NCBI RefSeq assembly: GCF_027186265.1
Contig: NZ_CP114176.1
Location: 1,302,001-1,366,000 of the forward strand
Length of the DNA: 64,000 nucleotides
Direction of reading: 5' to 3'
DNA from: Lentibacillus daqui
Lineage (GTDB): Bacteria; Bacillota; Bacilli; Bacillales; Amphibacillaceae
Of the stretch, positions 24,655-33,695 are shown piece after piece. Under the pieces are notes generated by a model. The model made no database searches and was not told the DNA's origin. It saw nothing but the letters and a program-made list of their open reading frames with translations. The translations under genes and the position numbers were made by a program. Each line of letters starts with the position of its first letter. Within the stretch, counting starts at the first letter, position 1.

Positions 24655-25143
24655 ATGAAAGTATCAGTCTCAAAGCTTCCTGGAATTGGGCAGAAGATCT
24701 CGTTTAAGACATCTGAAGACAATTTATTGGTAATCATTGTCCATCATACGGGGAAGCGTGAACTTTATTTTTTTGAAAATGCGGATGGTGAAGAGGCAGA
24801 TTTTGCCATGGACTTGACACCTGATGAAACAAGGGAATTAGCAGCTCAATTACTTGGTGCAACTTACCAGCCTGTTGATGTTGAAAAAATTCGTATGTTC
24901 AAAAGCCAGATTATCGTCGATTATATCACGTTAAAAGAAAAATCAATTCTTGCCAATAAGACAATTGAGGAATCAGATATCCGCAACAAAACCGGTGCAA
25001 CCATCATTGGGATTGTCCATGGAGAAGATGTGATAGCTGTACCTGAAGCGGATACGACATTAAAGCCTGGCGATGTGTTAATGTCCGTTGGAAAAGATGA
25101 ACAAATTGCTACACTAACCGCTCTATGTAGGGGTGAGGAATGA
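24655..25143 (+). CDS. khtT: K+/H+ antiporter regulatory subunit, KhtT-like (TrkA-C domain)
   Basis: Cytoplasmic regulatory subunit with a C-terminal TrkA-C/RCK-C domain (ESDIRNKTGATIIGIVHGED, TTLKPGDVLMSVGKDEQ) after an N-terminal domain starting SKLPGIGQKISF, as in KhtT, which gates KhtU in response to c-di-AMP or pH. ATG 24655 is used; the upstream in-frame ATG 24634 has no ribosome binding site. It lies 6 bases before the antiporter gene. Confidence 0.88.
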   Translation: MKVSVSKLPGIGQKISFKTSEDNLLVIIVHHTGKRELYFFENADGEEADFAMDLTPDETRELAAQLLGATYQPVDVEKIRMFKSQIIVDYITLKEKSILANKTIEESDIRNKTGATIIGIVHGEDVIAVPEADTTLKPGDVLMSVGKDEQIATLTALCRGEE

Positions 25144-25149
25144 TGCCGT

Positions 25150-26328
25150 TTGTTTAGTCAGTTTCCACCTTTATTAGATGCTGGTTTAATATTAATTGGA
25201 ATTTTTATCCTTGCCTATATTGGATTTAAAACCAACTTTCCCAATGTCATTTTGTATATCCTTTTTGGTATTGCACTCGCCGGAATCATGGACCATAATG
25301 TGATCTTGCATTTTTCCAGCGAGATAGCAATCGTCTTGTTATTCTTCTTGCTTGGTTTGGAGTTTAATACATCAAGGCTTGGGGAGATTGCCAAGAAAAT
25401 TTGGAGTTCGGGTCTCCTGGATATCGTGCTCAGTTTAGGGGTTACGATGGTTATCGCTGTTGGTTTTGGCATGGATCTTTTCTCCTCTTTTCTGTTAGGC
25501 GGACTTGTTTATGCAACAAGTTCATCCATCACGGCAAAGCTGCTTGATGATAAAGGAAGAATGGCGAATGCGGAAACGGAGTATATGCTTGGTCTGTTAA
25601 TTTTTGAGGATTTAATCGCGCCGGTAGTGGTTGCTATATTAATTGCACTAAGTACAGGAGAGGCCTTTTCCGGATGGGATTTAGTTATTTTATTAGGAAA
25701 AATCATTGGCCTGGCTGCAGTTGCCATTTTGCTTAGTAAAACATTGTTTAAGAACTTCGAACAGTTTTTGCAGAAATTTGAGGATGAAGATTTTAAGATT
25801 ATTCTTCTGGTTGGTCTTGCGGTTACATATGCAGGGATTGCCATTTATTTAGGTTTATCTGAAGTATTGGGGGCATTTTTGGCAGGTGTCATTCTGTCAG
25901 AGGTCAATAAAATTGAACGTGTTGAAGGTGTTGTTACTCCCATCAAAAATCTTATTTTACCAACGTTTTTTGTGTACTTTGGAACCACCATCGATTTTGG
26001 TTCCGGGATTCCGATGCCATTATTGTTGGCTGTATTGGTGATCTGGTCCATGCTCGCCAAGATTCTTACTGGTGTAATCGGCGGTAAGTTATATGGTCTG
26101 ACCAAGCGTGTTTCATTAAGAGCTGGGCTGCAAATTTGTGCACGCGGGGAATTTTCGGTTGTCATCGCTGGCATTGCGACGGGATCCATTAAGGTTTTCG
26201 GTGGTATTTACATTGTAGTATCCGCATTTATCGGGATGCTGCTGTTTAACTACGCACCGAAAATTACTACCAAAATTTATGGCAAGCCAACAAAGAAACA
26301 ACGAAATTTGAAAGTACCGACTCCATAG
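25150..26328 (+). CDS. khtU: Monovalent cation:H+ antiporter (CPA2), KhtU-like
   Basis: CPA2-family antiporter, 392 residues, about 12 membrane segments. Signatures: LFFLLGLEFNTSRLG near residue 70, ATSSSITAKLLDD near 120, LIFEDLIAPV near 150 (the ED-type ion site), GAFLAGVILSE near 242 and ARGEFSVVIAG near 332. TTG 25150 is the start, with GGTGAGGA upstream inside khtT. Together with the regulatory gene it should export K+ (or Na+/NH4+) in exchange for protons; B. subtilis KhtS has no counterpart here. Confidence 0.9.
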   Translation: MFSQFPPLLDAGLILIGIFILAYIGFKTNFPNVILYILFGIALAGIMDHNVILHFSSEIAIVLLFFLLGLEFNTSRLGEIAKKIWSSGLLDIVLSLGVTMVIAVGFGMDLFSSFLLGGLVYATSSSITAKLLDDKGRMANAETEYMLGLLIFEDLIAPVVVAILIALSTGEAFSGWDLVILLGKIIGLAAVAILLSKTLFKNFEQFLQKFEDEDFKIILLVGLAVTYAGIAIYLGLSEVLGAFLAGVILSEVNKIERVEGVVTPIKNLILPTFFVYFGTTIDFGSGIPMPLLLAVLVIWSMLAKILTGVIGGKLYGLTKRVSLRAGLQICARGEFSVVIAGIATGSIKVFGGIYIVVSAFIGMLLFNYAPKITTKIYGKPTKKQRNLKVPTP

Positions 26329-26405
26329 GTTTACATTTGTGCTGTGAGGTATAGAGCGCACAAGTTCTCTATTCCTTGGGCTGAGGGTATAGGCTATGTC
26401 TAAAT

Positions 26406-26437
26406 AAAACAGGATGGTATGGGGGCCATCCTGTTTT
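26406..26437. terminator. Terminator between khtU and converging kapB
   Basis: AAAACAGGATGG (26406-26417) pairs perfectly with CCATCCTGTTTT (26426-26437). T-rich flanks on both strands make it bidirectional. The kapB stop codon overlaps its right end. Confidence 0.85.
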
Positions 26438-26831
26438 ATTTATAATAGCTTTTTTGGTAGTCGTTGTTTTCCAGATCGATTAATTTTTTCAATGCTTCTT
26501 TACTAAAAGCAGTATCTTTTTGCATTAATTTTTCTTTCATGTTGTTCACAGATGCCTGTAATGACTGGTGATAATCAGGTATTGAATCATCATAAGGATA
26601 AACAACAGCTTTGGCCACATTCATTTTTTCGTGGTGTGCCAATGCTTTTCGTGCGTGAAAGAAGACATTACCTTCAGCTACTCCCGGATGGTGCAAATCT
26701 CCTTGCATAGGATGCTTGATCACGGCCAATACTTCTACCAAAAAACGATCCCCACGATCTTCTTTTACTTTTCCTATGTAAACACCTGAATTATAATGGG
26801 CACGTACTATATCTCCAATATCGACTGTCAT
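26436..26831 (-). CDS. kapB: Kinase-associated protein KapB
   Basis: Small protein (131 residues) needed in B. subtilis for KinB-dependent phosphorelay activation of sporulation. It begins MTVDIGDIVRAHYNSGVYIG with an SH3-like barrel, then a helical C-terminal half. It has no lipobox despite the family name. ATG 26831 follows AAGGAG. kinB, its usual neighbour, is not beside it in this window. Confidence 0.88.
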   Translation of the reverse strand: MTVDIGDIVRAHYNSGVYIGKVKEDRGDRFLVEVLAVIKHPMQGDLHHPGVAEGNVFFHARKALAHHEKMNVAKAVVYPYDDSIPDYHQSLQASVNNMKEKLMQKDTAFSKEALKKLIDLENNDYQKSYYK

Positions 26832-26984
26832 GATACCATCTCCTTTATACGTCTCTTTCTATTGTGCCAAAAATAAGAATGAGTTGCTAGTGGGAACTTT
26901 CCCCGATTAAAATAAAGGAATCGTTTCCTTGCTTTCATGCCTGGGCAAAGTTTGCTATAATCTAGTTAAAGGACGTGAGGAACG

Positions 26985-27173
26985 ATGATGGAATTTCTCT
27001 ATTTTCCAGATGATAAAACTGAATATATTCCGGCTATAATCGCATGTGTTATCTTTATGATTCTGGCAACGGTTACCATGTACTTTTTTGTGAAATATTC
27101 AAAAAAAGAAAAGCACAGGTTTGAGCAACAGTATGATCAGCTTCGGGAAACCAAAAATGATGACCACTTGTAA
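26985..27173 (+). CDS. Small membrane protein, function unknown
   Basis: A 62-residue ORF with one strong hydrophobic segment (residues 14-38, IPAIIACVIFMILATVTMYFF) and a lysine- and glutamate-rich tail. ATG 26985 or 26988, after GTGAGGAACG. A perfect terminator begins 3 bases after the stop, supporting a real gene. I recognise no family. It occupies the place between kapB and patB where kinB is in B. subtilis. Confidence 0.65.
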   Translation: MMEFLYFPDDKTEYIPAIIACVIFMILATVTMYFFVKYSKKEKHRFEQQYDQLRETKNDDHL

Positions 27174-27175
27174 CG

Positions 27176-27209
27176 AATCCCTTCTTACCGAATAGAAGGG
27201 ATTTTTTTT
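27176..27209 (+). terminator. Terminator of the small membrane protein gene
   Basis: AATCCCTTCT (27176-27185) pairs perfectly with AGAAGGGATT (27194-27203), followed by TTTTTT. Confidence 0.9.
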
Positions 27210-27250
27210 GTCGATACTTGATAAAAAAGCGACAAAAAGGGGATACATAT

Positions 27251-27817
27251 ATGCGATATATCGTACTATTACTTATTTTATTTGTTGCCTCGTGCCAGGG
27301 GACAGGTGAAAAGACTGTTCGTACTATAGATATGTATAATAAGTCGGCGGATTTAATTGGTACGGCGGTTTTATCGGAACGTCCGGATGGGGTGCATGTA
27401 AAATTAAAACTTGCAGGTTTAAAACCTGGATTGCATGGGATTCATGTTCACGAAATGCCAGTCTGCAAGGGACCGGATTTCAAGAGTGCAGGAAGCCATT
27501 ATAATCCGGAGGGGAAGGAACATGGATTAATGAATCCGGACGGTGCTCACCTGGGTGATATGCCAAATATTGAGGCAAATGGTGATGGTAAGGTAGATTC
27601 TGAAATTATGATTCCGGATGCTACGTTATTAGAAGGGAAAAAATCATTGATAAAAGAGGATGGCACGTCACTTGTTATCCACGAAGATCAAGATGATGGT
27701 GTCAGTCAACCAAGCGGCAAGTCAGGTTCAAGAATTGCCTGTGGAGAAATTAAAGCAAACCCAAAACCTTCTCACGGAAAGAATCCAACCGATCCAGCAG
27801 AAACTAATAAACAATAG
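27251..27817 (+). CDS. Cu/Zn superoxide dismutase family lipoprotein
   Basis: Secreted lipoprotein (188 residues, lipobox VASC, Cys15) with a full Cu/Zn SOD domain. All expected metal ligands can be placed: HVHE (two Cu His), SAGSHYNP (bridging His), GKEHG and DGAHLGD (Zn His/His/Asp), and VIHEDQDD (Cu His). The disulfide pair (MPVC and IACGE) and catalytic Arg in GSRIACG are also there. ATG 27251 follows AAAAAGGGG; an in-frame upstream start has none. It probably detoxifies superoxide at the outer face of the membrane. Confidence 0.9.
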   Translation: MRYIVLLLILFVASCQGTGEKTVRTIDMYNKSADLIGTAVLSERPDGVHVKLKLAGLKPGLHGIHVHEMPVCKGPDFKSAGSHYNPEGKEHGLMNPDGAHLGDMPNIEANGDGKVDSEIMIPDATLLEGKKSLIKEDGTSLVIHEDQDDGVSQPSGKSGSRIACGEIKANPKPSHGKNPTDPAETNKQ

Positions 27818-27826
27818 GGATAGTAA

Positions 27827-27862
27827 AAGCGACAGCACCCATTCCTTTGCTGTCGCTTTAAT
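27827..27862 (+). terminator. Terminator of the superoxide dismutase gene
   Basis: AAGCGACAGC (27827-27836) pairs perfectly with GCTGTCGCTT (27849-27858), followed by TAATAT. Confidence 0.75.
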
Positions 27863-27903
27863 ATGTCGGCTATTAACTTCCAGGAAAAGCAATCTAAAAG
27901 GTG

Positions 27904-29073
27904 TTATCTATTCCTTACCGCGTTAATAATCCGCTTGACACCTTCTTCAACAGTCGCCTTTGGACAGGCTATGTTCATGCGCATAAACAGTTTTCCTTCA
28001 TCACCATATGAAATGCCTGCGTTCAGACCCACTCTGGCCTGCTCGGACATGAATTTCTTCAGTGCGTCACTATCTAATTCCAGTGCTGAACAATCAATCC
28101 ATAACAGGTATGTCCCTTCAGGCTGGATAACCGTTAGTTCGTTTGCGTGTTCTTTAAACATGTTTGTAACATAATTACAGTTTTCCTGTAAGATGTCCAT
28201 TAATTCATCCAACCAGGCTTCTCCATGGTTATATGCTGCCTCCAATGCGGTGTTGGCTAATGTATTCAATCCGCTATGTCCCTGTCTATTAAACTGTTCC
28301 TCCAATTTTGTTCGCTTTTCTTTATCTGTTGTTATAACGTAAGATCCCTGTAGACCAGCTAAGTTAAATGTTTTGGATGGTGCCATACAAGTTATTGTTT
28401 GTTCCGCAATTTCGTCTGACAAGGAGGCGATTGGAATATGATGATATCCCGGGTAAACCAAGTCCGCATGAATTTCATCCGCAATAATAAGTACATCATG
28501 TTTTAAACAAAGGCGGGCCATTTCCTGTAATTCCTCTTTCCGCCATACCCGGCCAACCGGATTATGTGGTGAGCAGAGAATAAATGCTTTTACACCTGTA
28601 TTTAATTTTTCCTCAAAATCGGCGAAATCAATCGTGTAATAGTTGTCTTTTTGTACAAGTGGATTCTTAACGACGATACGATCATGTTGCTCAATTACTT
28701 TATAAAATGGAGTATAAACAGGTGTCTGAATTAAAATTTTGTCATTTGGCTCTGTAAAGGTTTTTACCGCCATATGTAAACTTGTTACAACACCCGGGCT
28801 AAATGAAAGAAAGTTTGGTTCAATGTGCCACTGATGACGTTTTTCGATCCAATTGACAATGGATGCTTTCACATCGTCATCAATGATCGTGTATCCAAAT
28901 ATGCCATGTTCCGCACGTTTTACAATAGCGTCAATTACCGGCTGTGGTGCTTTAAAGTCCATGTCGGCAACCCACATGGGAAGCACATCAGTGGACTGAA
29001 ACAATTCATCAGCCGTATCCCATTTGACCGATCGTGTTTGTTTACGATTATGTATCAGATCAAAATTACCCAT
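27904..29073 (-). CDS. patB: Cystathionine beta-lyase PatB (MalY-type aminotransferase fold)
   Basis: PLP-dependent C-S lyase that cleaves cystathionine or cysteine conjugates. It has 389 residues; WVADMDFKAPQPV near residue 36, CSPHNPVGRVW near 165, and the PLP-lysine in MAPSKTFNLAGLQ near 233. ATG 29073 is chosen because AGGAGGG lies 6 bases upstream; the frame continues 12 codons further without a site. It is in the B. subtilis patB-kapB neighbourhood. Confidence 0.9.
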   Translation of the reverse strand: MGNFDLIHNRKQTRSVKWDTADELFQSTDVLPMWVADMDFKAPQPVIDAIVKRAEHGIFGYTIIDDDVKASIVNWIEKRHQWHIEPNFLSFSPGVVTSLHMAVKTFTEPNDKILIQTPVYTPFYKVIEQHDRIVVKNPLVQKDNYYTIDFADFEEKLNTGVKAFILCSPHNPVGRVWRKEELQEMARLCLKHDVLIIADEIHADLVYPGYHHIPIASLSDEIAEQTITCMAPSKTFNLAGLQGSYVITTDKEKRTKLEEQFNRQGHSGLNTLANTALEAAYNHGEAWLDELMDILQENCNYVTNMFKEHANELTVIQPEGTYLLWIDCSALELDSDALKKFMSEQARVGLNAGISYGDEGKLFMRMNIACPKATVEEGVKRIINAVRNR

Positions 29074-29129
29074 ATAAACCCTCCTGAATTCTATGTTCTT
29101 CTTCATCATTATAGCTTAAAATTACATAG

Positions 29130-29161
29130 AAAAAAAAGCAAAGCGTCTTTACGCCTTGCTT
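29130..29161 (-). terminator. Terminator of pgi
   Basis: On the minus strand AAGCAAGGCG pairs with CGCTTTGCTT (one mismatch), followed by a run of seven T. Confidence 0.85.
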
Positions 29162-29259
29162 ACAGGGGGAATACGAGAAAGTCTTACAATTATATTATTA
29201 CCACCCCTACAAAAATGTAAACATGATTTTGGAAAAAGTTTTGCCAGATTTACATCAGC

Positions 29260-30603
29260 TTATTTCAAACGTTTTTCCAGGTTTTCACGCATCTGCTCAT
29301 AGCCTTGTTTTCCAAGCAGGGCAAACATATTTTGCTTATAAGCTTCGACACCGGGTTGATCAAAAGGATTGACACCTAATAAATATCCACTCATGGCGCA
29401 CGCTTTTTCGAAAAAGTAAACAAGATAACCAAATGTGTAAGTATCAAGTGCGGGCAGTTCAACAATCAAATTCGGTACTTCTCCATCCGTGTGTGCCAAC
29501 ATTGTCCCTTGCAGTGCCTTCTGGTTGATTTCACTAACCGTTTTGCCGGCCAAATAATTGAGACAGTCCAAATCTTGTTCATCTTTTGCTAAAGTGATAT
29601 CATGTGTAGCTTTCGTGACGGAAAGAATGGTTTCGAACATGTCGCGCCGGCCTTCCTGAATATACTGCCCCAGTGAGTGAAGGTCCGTTGTGAAATTGGC
29701 CGATGACGGGAAAATACCTTTGTGATCTTTTCCTTCACTTTCCCCAAATAATTGTTTCCACCATTCGGCAAAATACTGCAGTTGTGGTTCATAGTTGATA
29801 AGCATTTCAATTGTTTTTCCCTTGTTATAAAGGATATTTCGGACGGCAGCATACTGATATGCCGGATTCTTATCAAGTTCAGATTCACTCAGATCATTAC
29901 GTGCTGCTTTGGCACCATCCATCATTGTATCGATTGACACGCCACTAACTGCAATCGGCAATAAACCGACAGCGGTTAAAACAGAGTAGCGCCCGCCAAT
30001 ATCATCTGGAATAACAAACGTTTCATAACCTTCATTATTGGCCAGGGTCTTTAAAGCGCCTTTTGCTTTATCTGTTGTGGCATAGATGCGTTTTTTTGCT
30101 TCTTCCTTGCCATAGCGTTCTTCCAAATAGTTTCGGAAAATGCGAAAAGCAATCGCCGGTTCGGTTGTTGTACCACTCTTGGATATGACATTGATTGATA
30201 CGTCCTTTCCCTCAAGGACATCGAATAGCTCTTGTATATATGTTGAGCTTAAATGGTGACCAACGAAAATGATTTGTGGCTGCTGCTGACTCGGTAACAT
30301 ATGTCGAAATGAATGGTTGAGCATTTCAATTGCAGCCCGGGCCCCTAGGTAAGACCCACCAATACCGATCACAAGCAGAATGTCGGAGTCTTGCTTAATT
30401 TGATCAGCAGCGGTCTTTATCCGGGAAAACTCCACTTTGTCATAGTTTTCTGGTAAATCAACCCATCCGAGAAAATCATTACCTGCCCCTGTTTGATTAT
30501 GTATCGCATGGTGGGCAGACGCTACGAAGGGGACTAAATTTTCCAATTCATCCTCCTTCATAAATGATAGAGCTTTTTCATATGAAAACGTCACATGTGT
30601 CAT
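29260..30603 (-). CDS. pgi: Glucose-6-phosphate isomerase
   Basis: Interconverts glucose-6-phosphate and fructose-6-phosphate. It has 447 residues, the Bacillus length. Visible: GIGGSYLGARAAIE near residue 79, the sugar-phosphate site SKSGTTTEPAIAFR near 140, GGRYSVLTAVGLLP near 202 and the C-terminal NPFDQPGVEAYKQNMFALL. ATG 30603 follows AAGGAGGAAG. Single gene with terminator. Confidence 0.97.
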   Translation of the reverse strand: MTHVTFSYEKALSFMKEDELENLVPFVASAHHAIHNQTGAGNDFLGWVDLPENYDKVEFSRIKTAADQIKQDSDILLVIGIGGSYLGARAAIEMLNHSFRHMLPSQQQPQIIFVGHHLSSTYIQELFDVLEGKDVSINVISKSGTTTEPAIAFRIFRNYLEERYGKEEAKKRIYATTDKAKGALKTLANNEGYETFVIPDDIGGRYSVLTAVGLLPIAVSGVSIDTMMDGAKAARNDLSESELDKNPAYQYAAVRNILYNKGKTIEMLINYEPQLQYFAEWWKQLFGESEGKDHKGIFPSSANFTTDLHSLGQYIQEGRRDMFETILSVTKATHDITLAKDEQDLDCLNYLAGKTVSEINQKALQGTMLAHTDGEVPNLIVELPALDTYTFGYLVYFFEKACAMSGYLLGVNPFDQPGVEAYKQNMFALLGKQGYEQMRENLEKRLK

Positions 30604-30673
30604 AGTCTTCCTCCTTGTGATTACTCATCATAACTTTATCGAAAAGAAGTGTGTAAAGCAAGAATATGTAATT

Positions 30674-30712
30674 AAAAAAGACAGACTCCGTATTGTTATC
30701 GAAATCTGTCTT
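30674..30712 (-). terminator. Terminator of yugI
   Basis: AAGACAGA (30678-30685) pairs with TCTGTCTT (30705-30712); on the minus strand TTTTTT follows. Confidence 0.82.
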
Positions 30713-30719
30713 TGTGTTA

Positions 30720-31115
30720 TTATTTCTTTAAAGTGCCTTCGTGTTCTTCTGATTGTTTGATCCATTCTTGCAGCTTGTCTTTTAGCGTGTTAAATCCGCC
30801 AGTAGTATTGTCCTGTTCTGTACTAGGCTGCTCTTTGATCGGTTTTTTCGGTTTGTCTTCTTTTTGAGGAGCCTCTTCAGTTGCCCGGATGGATAAGGAT
30901 ACTTTATTATTATCCACATCAACATGCAATACTTTGACAGTTACGTCATCACCTACTGTCAAATAGTCATGAATATCTTTAACAAATCCGTGTGTCACTT
31001 CCGAAATATGAACAAGTCCCTGTGTTTCATCGTCTAACGCTACAAATGCACCATATGGCTGTATCCCGGTCACTTTTCCCTGTAATATTTGCCCGCTTTC
31101 AAACTTGTCTATCAT
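30720..31115 (-). CDS. yugI: S1-domain RNA-binding protein YugI (general stress protein 13)
   Basis: One S1 domain (residues 1-75; GQILQGKVTGIQPYGAFVAL, GLVHISEVTHGFVKD) followed by a charged, lysine/glutamate-rich linker and a short C-terminal helix. It has 131 residues. It should bind RNA or ribosomes. ATG 31115 has AGGAG at the right distance; TTG 31124 is too close to it. Function beyond RNA binding is unknown. Confidence 0.88.
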   Translation of the reverse strand: MIDKFESGQILQGKVTGIQPYGAFVALDDETQGLVHISEVTHGFVKDIHDYLTVGDDVTVKVLHVDVDNNKVSLSIRATEEAPQKEDKPKKPIKEQPSTEQDNTTGGFNTLKDKLQEWIKQSEEHEGTLKK

Positions 31116-31219
31116 GCTGAACAACTCCTATATCTTTTCTCTCAGTTTTTTTACACAATAACATATTTTAGCATACATTGTGTTTCCTGGCAAAAAAAAT
31201 AAGGGGAGGGGGGAGTGAA

Positions 31220-32221
31220 CTATTTTTGACCGGCCATTGTTAATACGATGTCTCCTTGATGTAATTTGAGATTGGCAGGGGGATTGATCTGCCATTTTTG
31301 CTTGCGAATGATCCCAAGTGCCATCTGTCCATCAACGAGAAAGTAACCGATTGCTTGCTGATAGGATTTACCGATAAGTGTTTCCGGCAAGTTAACCTGA
31401 TCAAAATGCTGGCTCGATAACAAATGTAGAATAGTTTCATATGGCTCCGTTTCTTTTCGGTTAAATAATTCATGGTACAACAGCACACTCATAAAATCAT
31501 TTGAACGAATAATTGTCGACGCACCAGCACGAATAGCATTTTCAATCTGGCTTTTGGAGAGAATCTCAGCAATAATTGGTACATCGTGATTATTACCACG
31601 CACTGCGACTGTGGTTAGAATGGTATGATGATCAGCCTGTCGTTCTTTTTTGGTGTGATCGGCAGCAATGATCACGCTTTTGGCAACTTTGATATTTGCT
31701 TGATGAAGGGTGACATCTTCAGTTGCATCACCATGGACAAAATGGACTGGAAGCTGTTTGTAAGGTAAATTTGTTAATGTCCGGTCAATGAGAACAATTT
31801 CCAGCATGGGATGATTTTCTTTGGTCAAATGGATTAATCGCCTTGTCCGTTCATTCCAGCCGACAAAGATGACGTGATGTTGTGCTTTAAATGCAACCTT
31901 TCCCTTGGACAAATCTTGTTCATGCTGAATGGTTGCCGCCGAAATATGGGTAATATAGAAAGTAAGCAGTCCACCACCTGACAGAATTAACAGAATGCCA
32001 ATCACCCTTCCAATTGTTGTTACTGGAACGACATCGCCATAGCCCACCGTTGCTCCGGTAACAAACGCCCACCAAACGCCGATAAATATGGAAGGGAATT
32101 GTTCCGGCTCCACAAAATGAATGACAATCCCGAAGACAATCATGACGAAAAAAATTGTTAATAATAACCTGACAAAAACAGGCAGTCGGAAATAAATATG
32201 TTTTAACTGCTCGATATTCAT
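31220..32221 (-). CDS. yugO: Potassium channel with RCK domain (YugO-like)
   Basis: Two-membrane-helix K+ channel with the selectivity filter TVGYGD near residue 60, followed by an RCK-N (TrkA-N) regulatory domain (HVIFVGWNERTRRLI, HGDATEDVTLHQA) and an RCK-C-like end (LKLHQGDIVLTMAG). It has 333 residues. ATG 32221 is chosen after AGGTGAAG; TTG 32242 in the same frame is weaker. In B. subtilis YugO links K+ efflux to membrane signalling in biofilms. Confidence 0.9.
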   Translation of the reverse strand: MNIEQLKHIYFRLPVFVRLLLTIFFVMIVFGIVIHFVEPEQFPSIFIGVWWAFVTGATVGYGDVVPVTTIGRVIGILLILSGGGLLTFYITHISAATIQHEQDLSKGKVAFKAQHHVIFVGWNERTRRLIHLTKENHPMLEIVLIDRTLTNLPYKQLPVHFVHGDATEDVTLHQANIKVAKSVIIAADHTKKERQADHHTILTTVAVRGNNHDVPIIAEILSKSQIENAIRAGASTIIRSNDFMSVLLYHELFNRKETEPYETILHLLSSQHFDQVNLPETLIGKSYQQAIGYFLVDGQMALGIIRKQKWQINPPANLKLHQGDIVLTMAGQK

Positions 32222-32317
32222 ATCTTCACCTGATATCCCCAAATTAGATTAGTATATTTCCATTATGGACATACAACATCAAGGCTTATACAAGGTGAAA
32301 ATGAAAACTCATCTGTA

Positions 32318-32890
32318 CTAGCGTGAGTTTACAGTGGATTGCAATGTTTGTTTCAGACTGAAATAAACATCATCCCAAAAATCGGAATTGTCACGATATG
32401 TTTTGGTCATAAATAATAGCATCTCGTTAAATTTTTCCTGGTAATTAGAGGCATCTTTGTCTGGTAATTGTTCGCGTGCCTGATCAACAAATTGCTGAAT
32501 TTTGTCCGCCCGTGGCCCCCATTTGGCAACTTGATTTCCTTGTTCATCAATAAAAATAAAAATGGGAATGGATCTTGACTTCCCGTTCGTTAAATATTGA
32601 TCCATCAGTTCCAGATTCTGATCACGCAGCAGGATTTTAACTGGTGTTTTTGTTTTTTCTGCAAGCCTTAATAAAATGGGCACATTAAGCATCGCATCGC
32701 CGCACCAATCTTCAGTTAAAACGATCACACGCAGATTTTTATCGGCTAGCTTTTCAAAAAATACCTCATCCTCATCCGGAACAGTGAAATGATCAAAAAT
32801 GTGTAATAGATTTTCCTTGTGTTTTTCCATGGATTCAATGTATGTATCTGGTGACATTCCCTGTTCATACCATTGATTTAAATCTACCAT
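32318..32890 (-). CDS. Thioredoxin-fold family protein
   Basis: Cytoplasmic protein of 190 residues with a thioredoxin-like core: LTEDWCGDAMLNVPILLRLAE (near residue 65) and IPIFIFIDEQGN after a cis-proline. Only one cysteine is in the active-site segment (WCGDA), so it is not a CxxC oxidoreductase of the usual type. ATG 32890 follows GGAGTTGGAG; ATG 32914 is an alternative. Role unknown. Confidence 0.8.
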   Translation of the reverse strand: MVDLNQWYEQGMSPDTYIESMEKHKENLLHIFDHFTVPDEDEVFFEKLADKNLRVIVLTEDWCGDAMLNVPILLRLAEKTKTPVKILLRDQNLELMDQYLTNGKSRSIPIFIFIDEQGNQVAKWGPRADKIQQFVDQAREQLPDKDASNYQEKFNEMLLFMTKTYRDNSDFWDDVYFSLKQTLQSTVNSR

Positions 32891-32977
32891 AACAACTCCA
32901 ACTCCTTTGCTCATTTACATTAAATGTACCCAACAAACCTGCATCCGTAAACAAAAGTGCTTCCGGGTGAATGGAAA

Positions 32978-33020
32978 AAGGAAAGCGTGCAGAAGAACAA
33001 ATCGTTCCTTTACACGCTTT
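32978..33020 (-). terminator. Probable terminator of ribU
   Basis: AAAGCGTG (32992-32999) pairs with CACGCTTT (33013-33020) with an inner GAAC/GTTC stem; on the minus strand CCTTTTTCC follows. The T tract is interrupted. Confidence 0.6.
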
Positions 33021-33034
33021 ATTTGACACGTTTT

Positions 33035-33625
33035 TTATATCATCTTCGTTTGTTTTTGCTCGATCCAGCTTCTTAATTTGACAAACAATGGAACAAATAA
33101 TAAGCCAATAATGACACCTTTAATCACATTAAATGGAAAAACCAGGAACATGGCTGTGAACCGTTTAACACTTTCGATTTTCATATCTTCCATTCCCATA
33201 AACCAGGCATAAACAGGCAAAATGACAAGATAATTTAAAACACTCATGGCAATTGCAGAAATCAATGTTCCGGCAACAAGTCCCGAGATAATGCTCTTCA
33301 CTCCTTTATATTTATGGTAAAGGATGGCAGTCGGAACAATAAACAGAACACCTGCAATAAAATTTGCTGTAACGCCAACAGGTTCACCGCCACCAACGAC
33401 CAGGTAGAGTAAATTCTTAATCGCTTCTACAATAACTCCAGCCACTGGTGAAAAAATAAGTGCAGCAATTAAGGCCGGTACTTCGCTAAAATCAATCTTT
33501 AAATACCCCGGTAAAAATGGCAGCGGGAAATTCAGGAAAAGCAATAAAAGGGAGATCGTTCCCAATAAGGCCAGAATAATCAGTTTAAGCAATTGTGATG
33601 ATGATTGATTTTTTGTTTGCATCAT
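33035..33625 (-). CDS. ribU: Riboflavin ECF transporter S component RibU
   Basis: Membrane substrate-binding subunit of an ECF transporter for riboflavin (FmnP/YpaA). It has 196 residues, five to six hydrophobic segments, and the family blocks LKIDFSEVPALIAALIFSPVAG and KNLLYLVVGGGEPVGVTANF. ATG 33625 or 33622 follows GGAGG. The FMN riboswitch and its terminator directly upstream confirm the riboflavin connection. Confidence 0.95.
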   Translation of the reverse strand: MMQTKNQSSSQLLKLIILALLGTISLLLLFLNFPLPFLPGYLKIDFSEVPALIAALIFSPVAGVIVEAIKNLLYLVVGGGEPVGVTANFIAGVLFIVPTAILYHKYKGVKSIISGLVAGTLISAIAMSVLNYLVILPVYAWFMGMEDMKIESVKRFTAMFLVFPFNVIKGVIIGLLFVPLFVKLRSWIEQKQTKMI

Positions 33626-33695
33626 CGTATCCTCCTTCATCTGTTATCGATTCCCATCTCGTTGATGAAGGAACTGTCCGTTTTCGTTTTGACAC

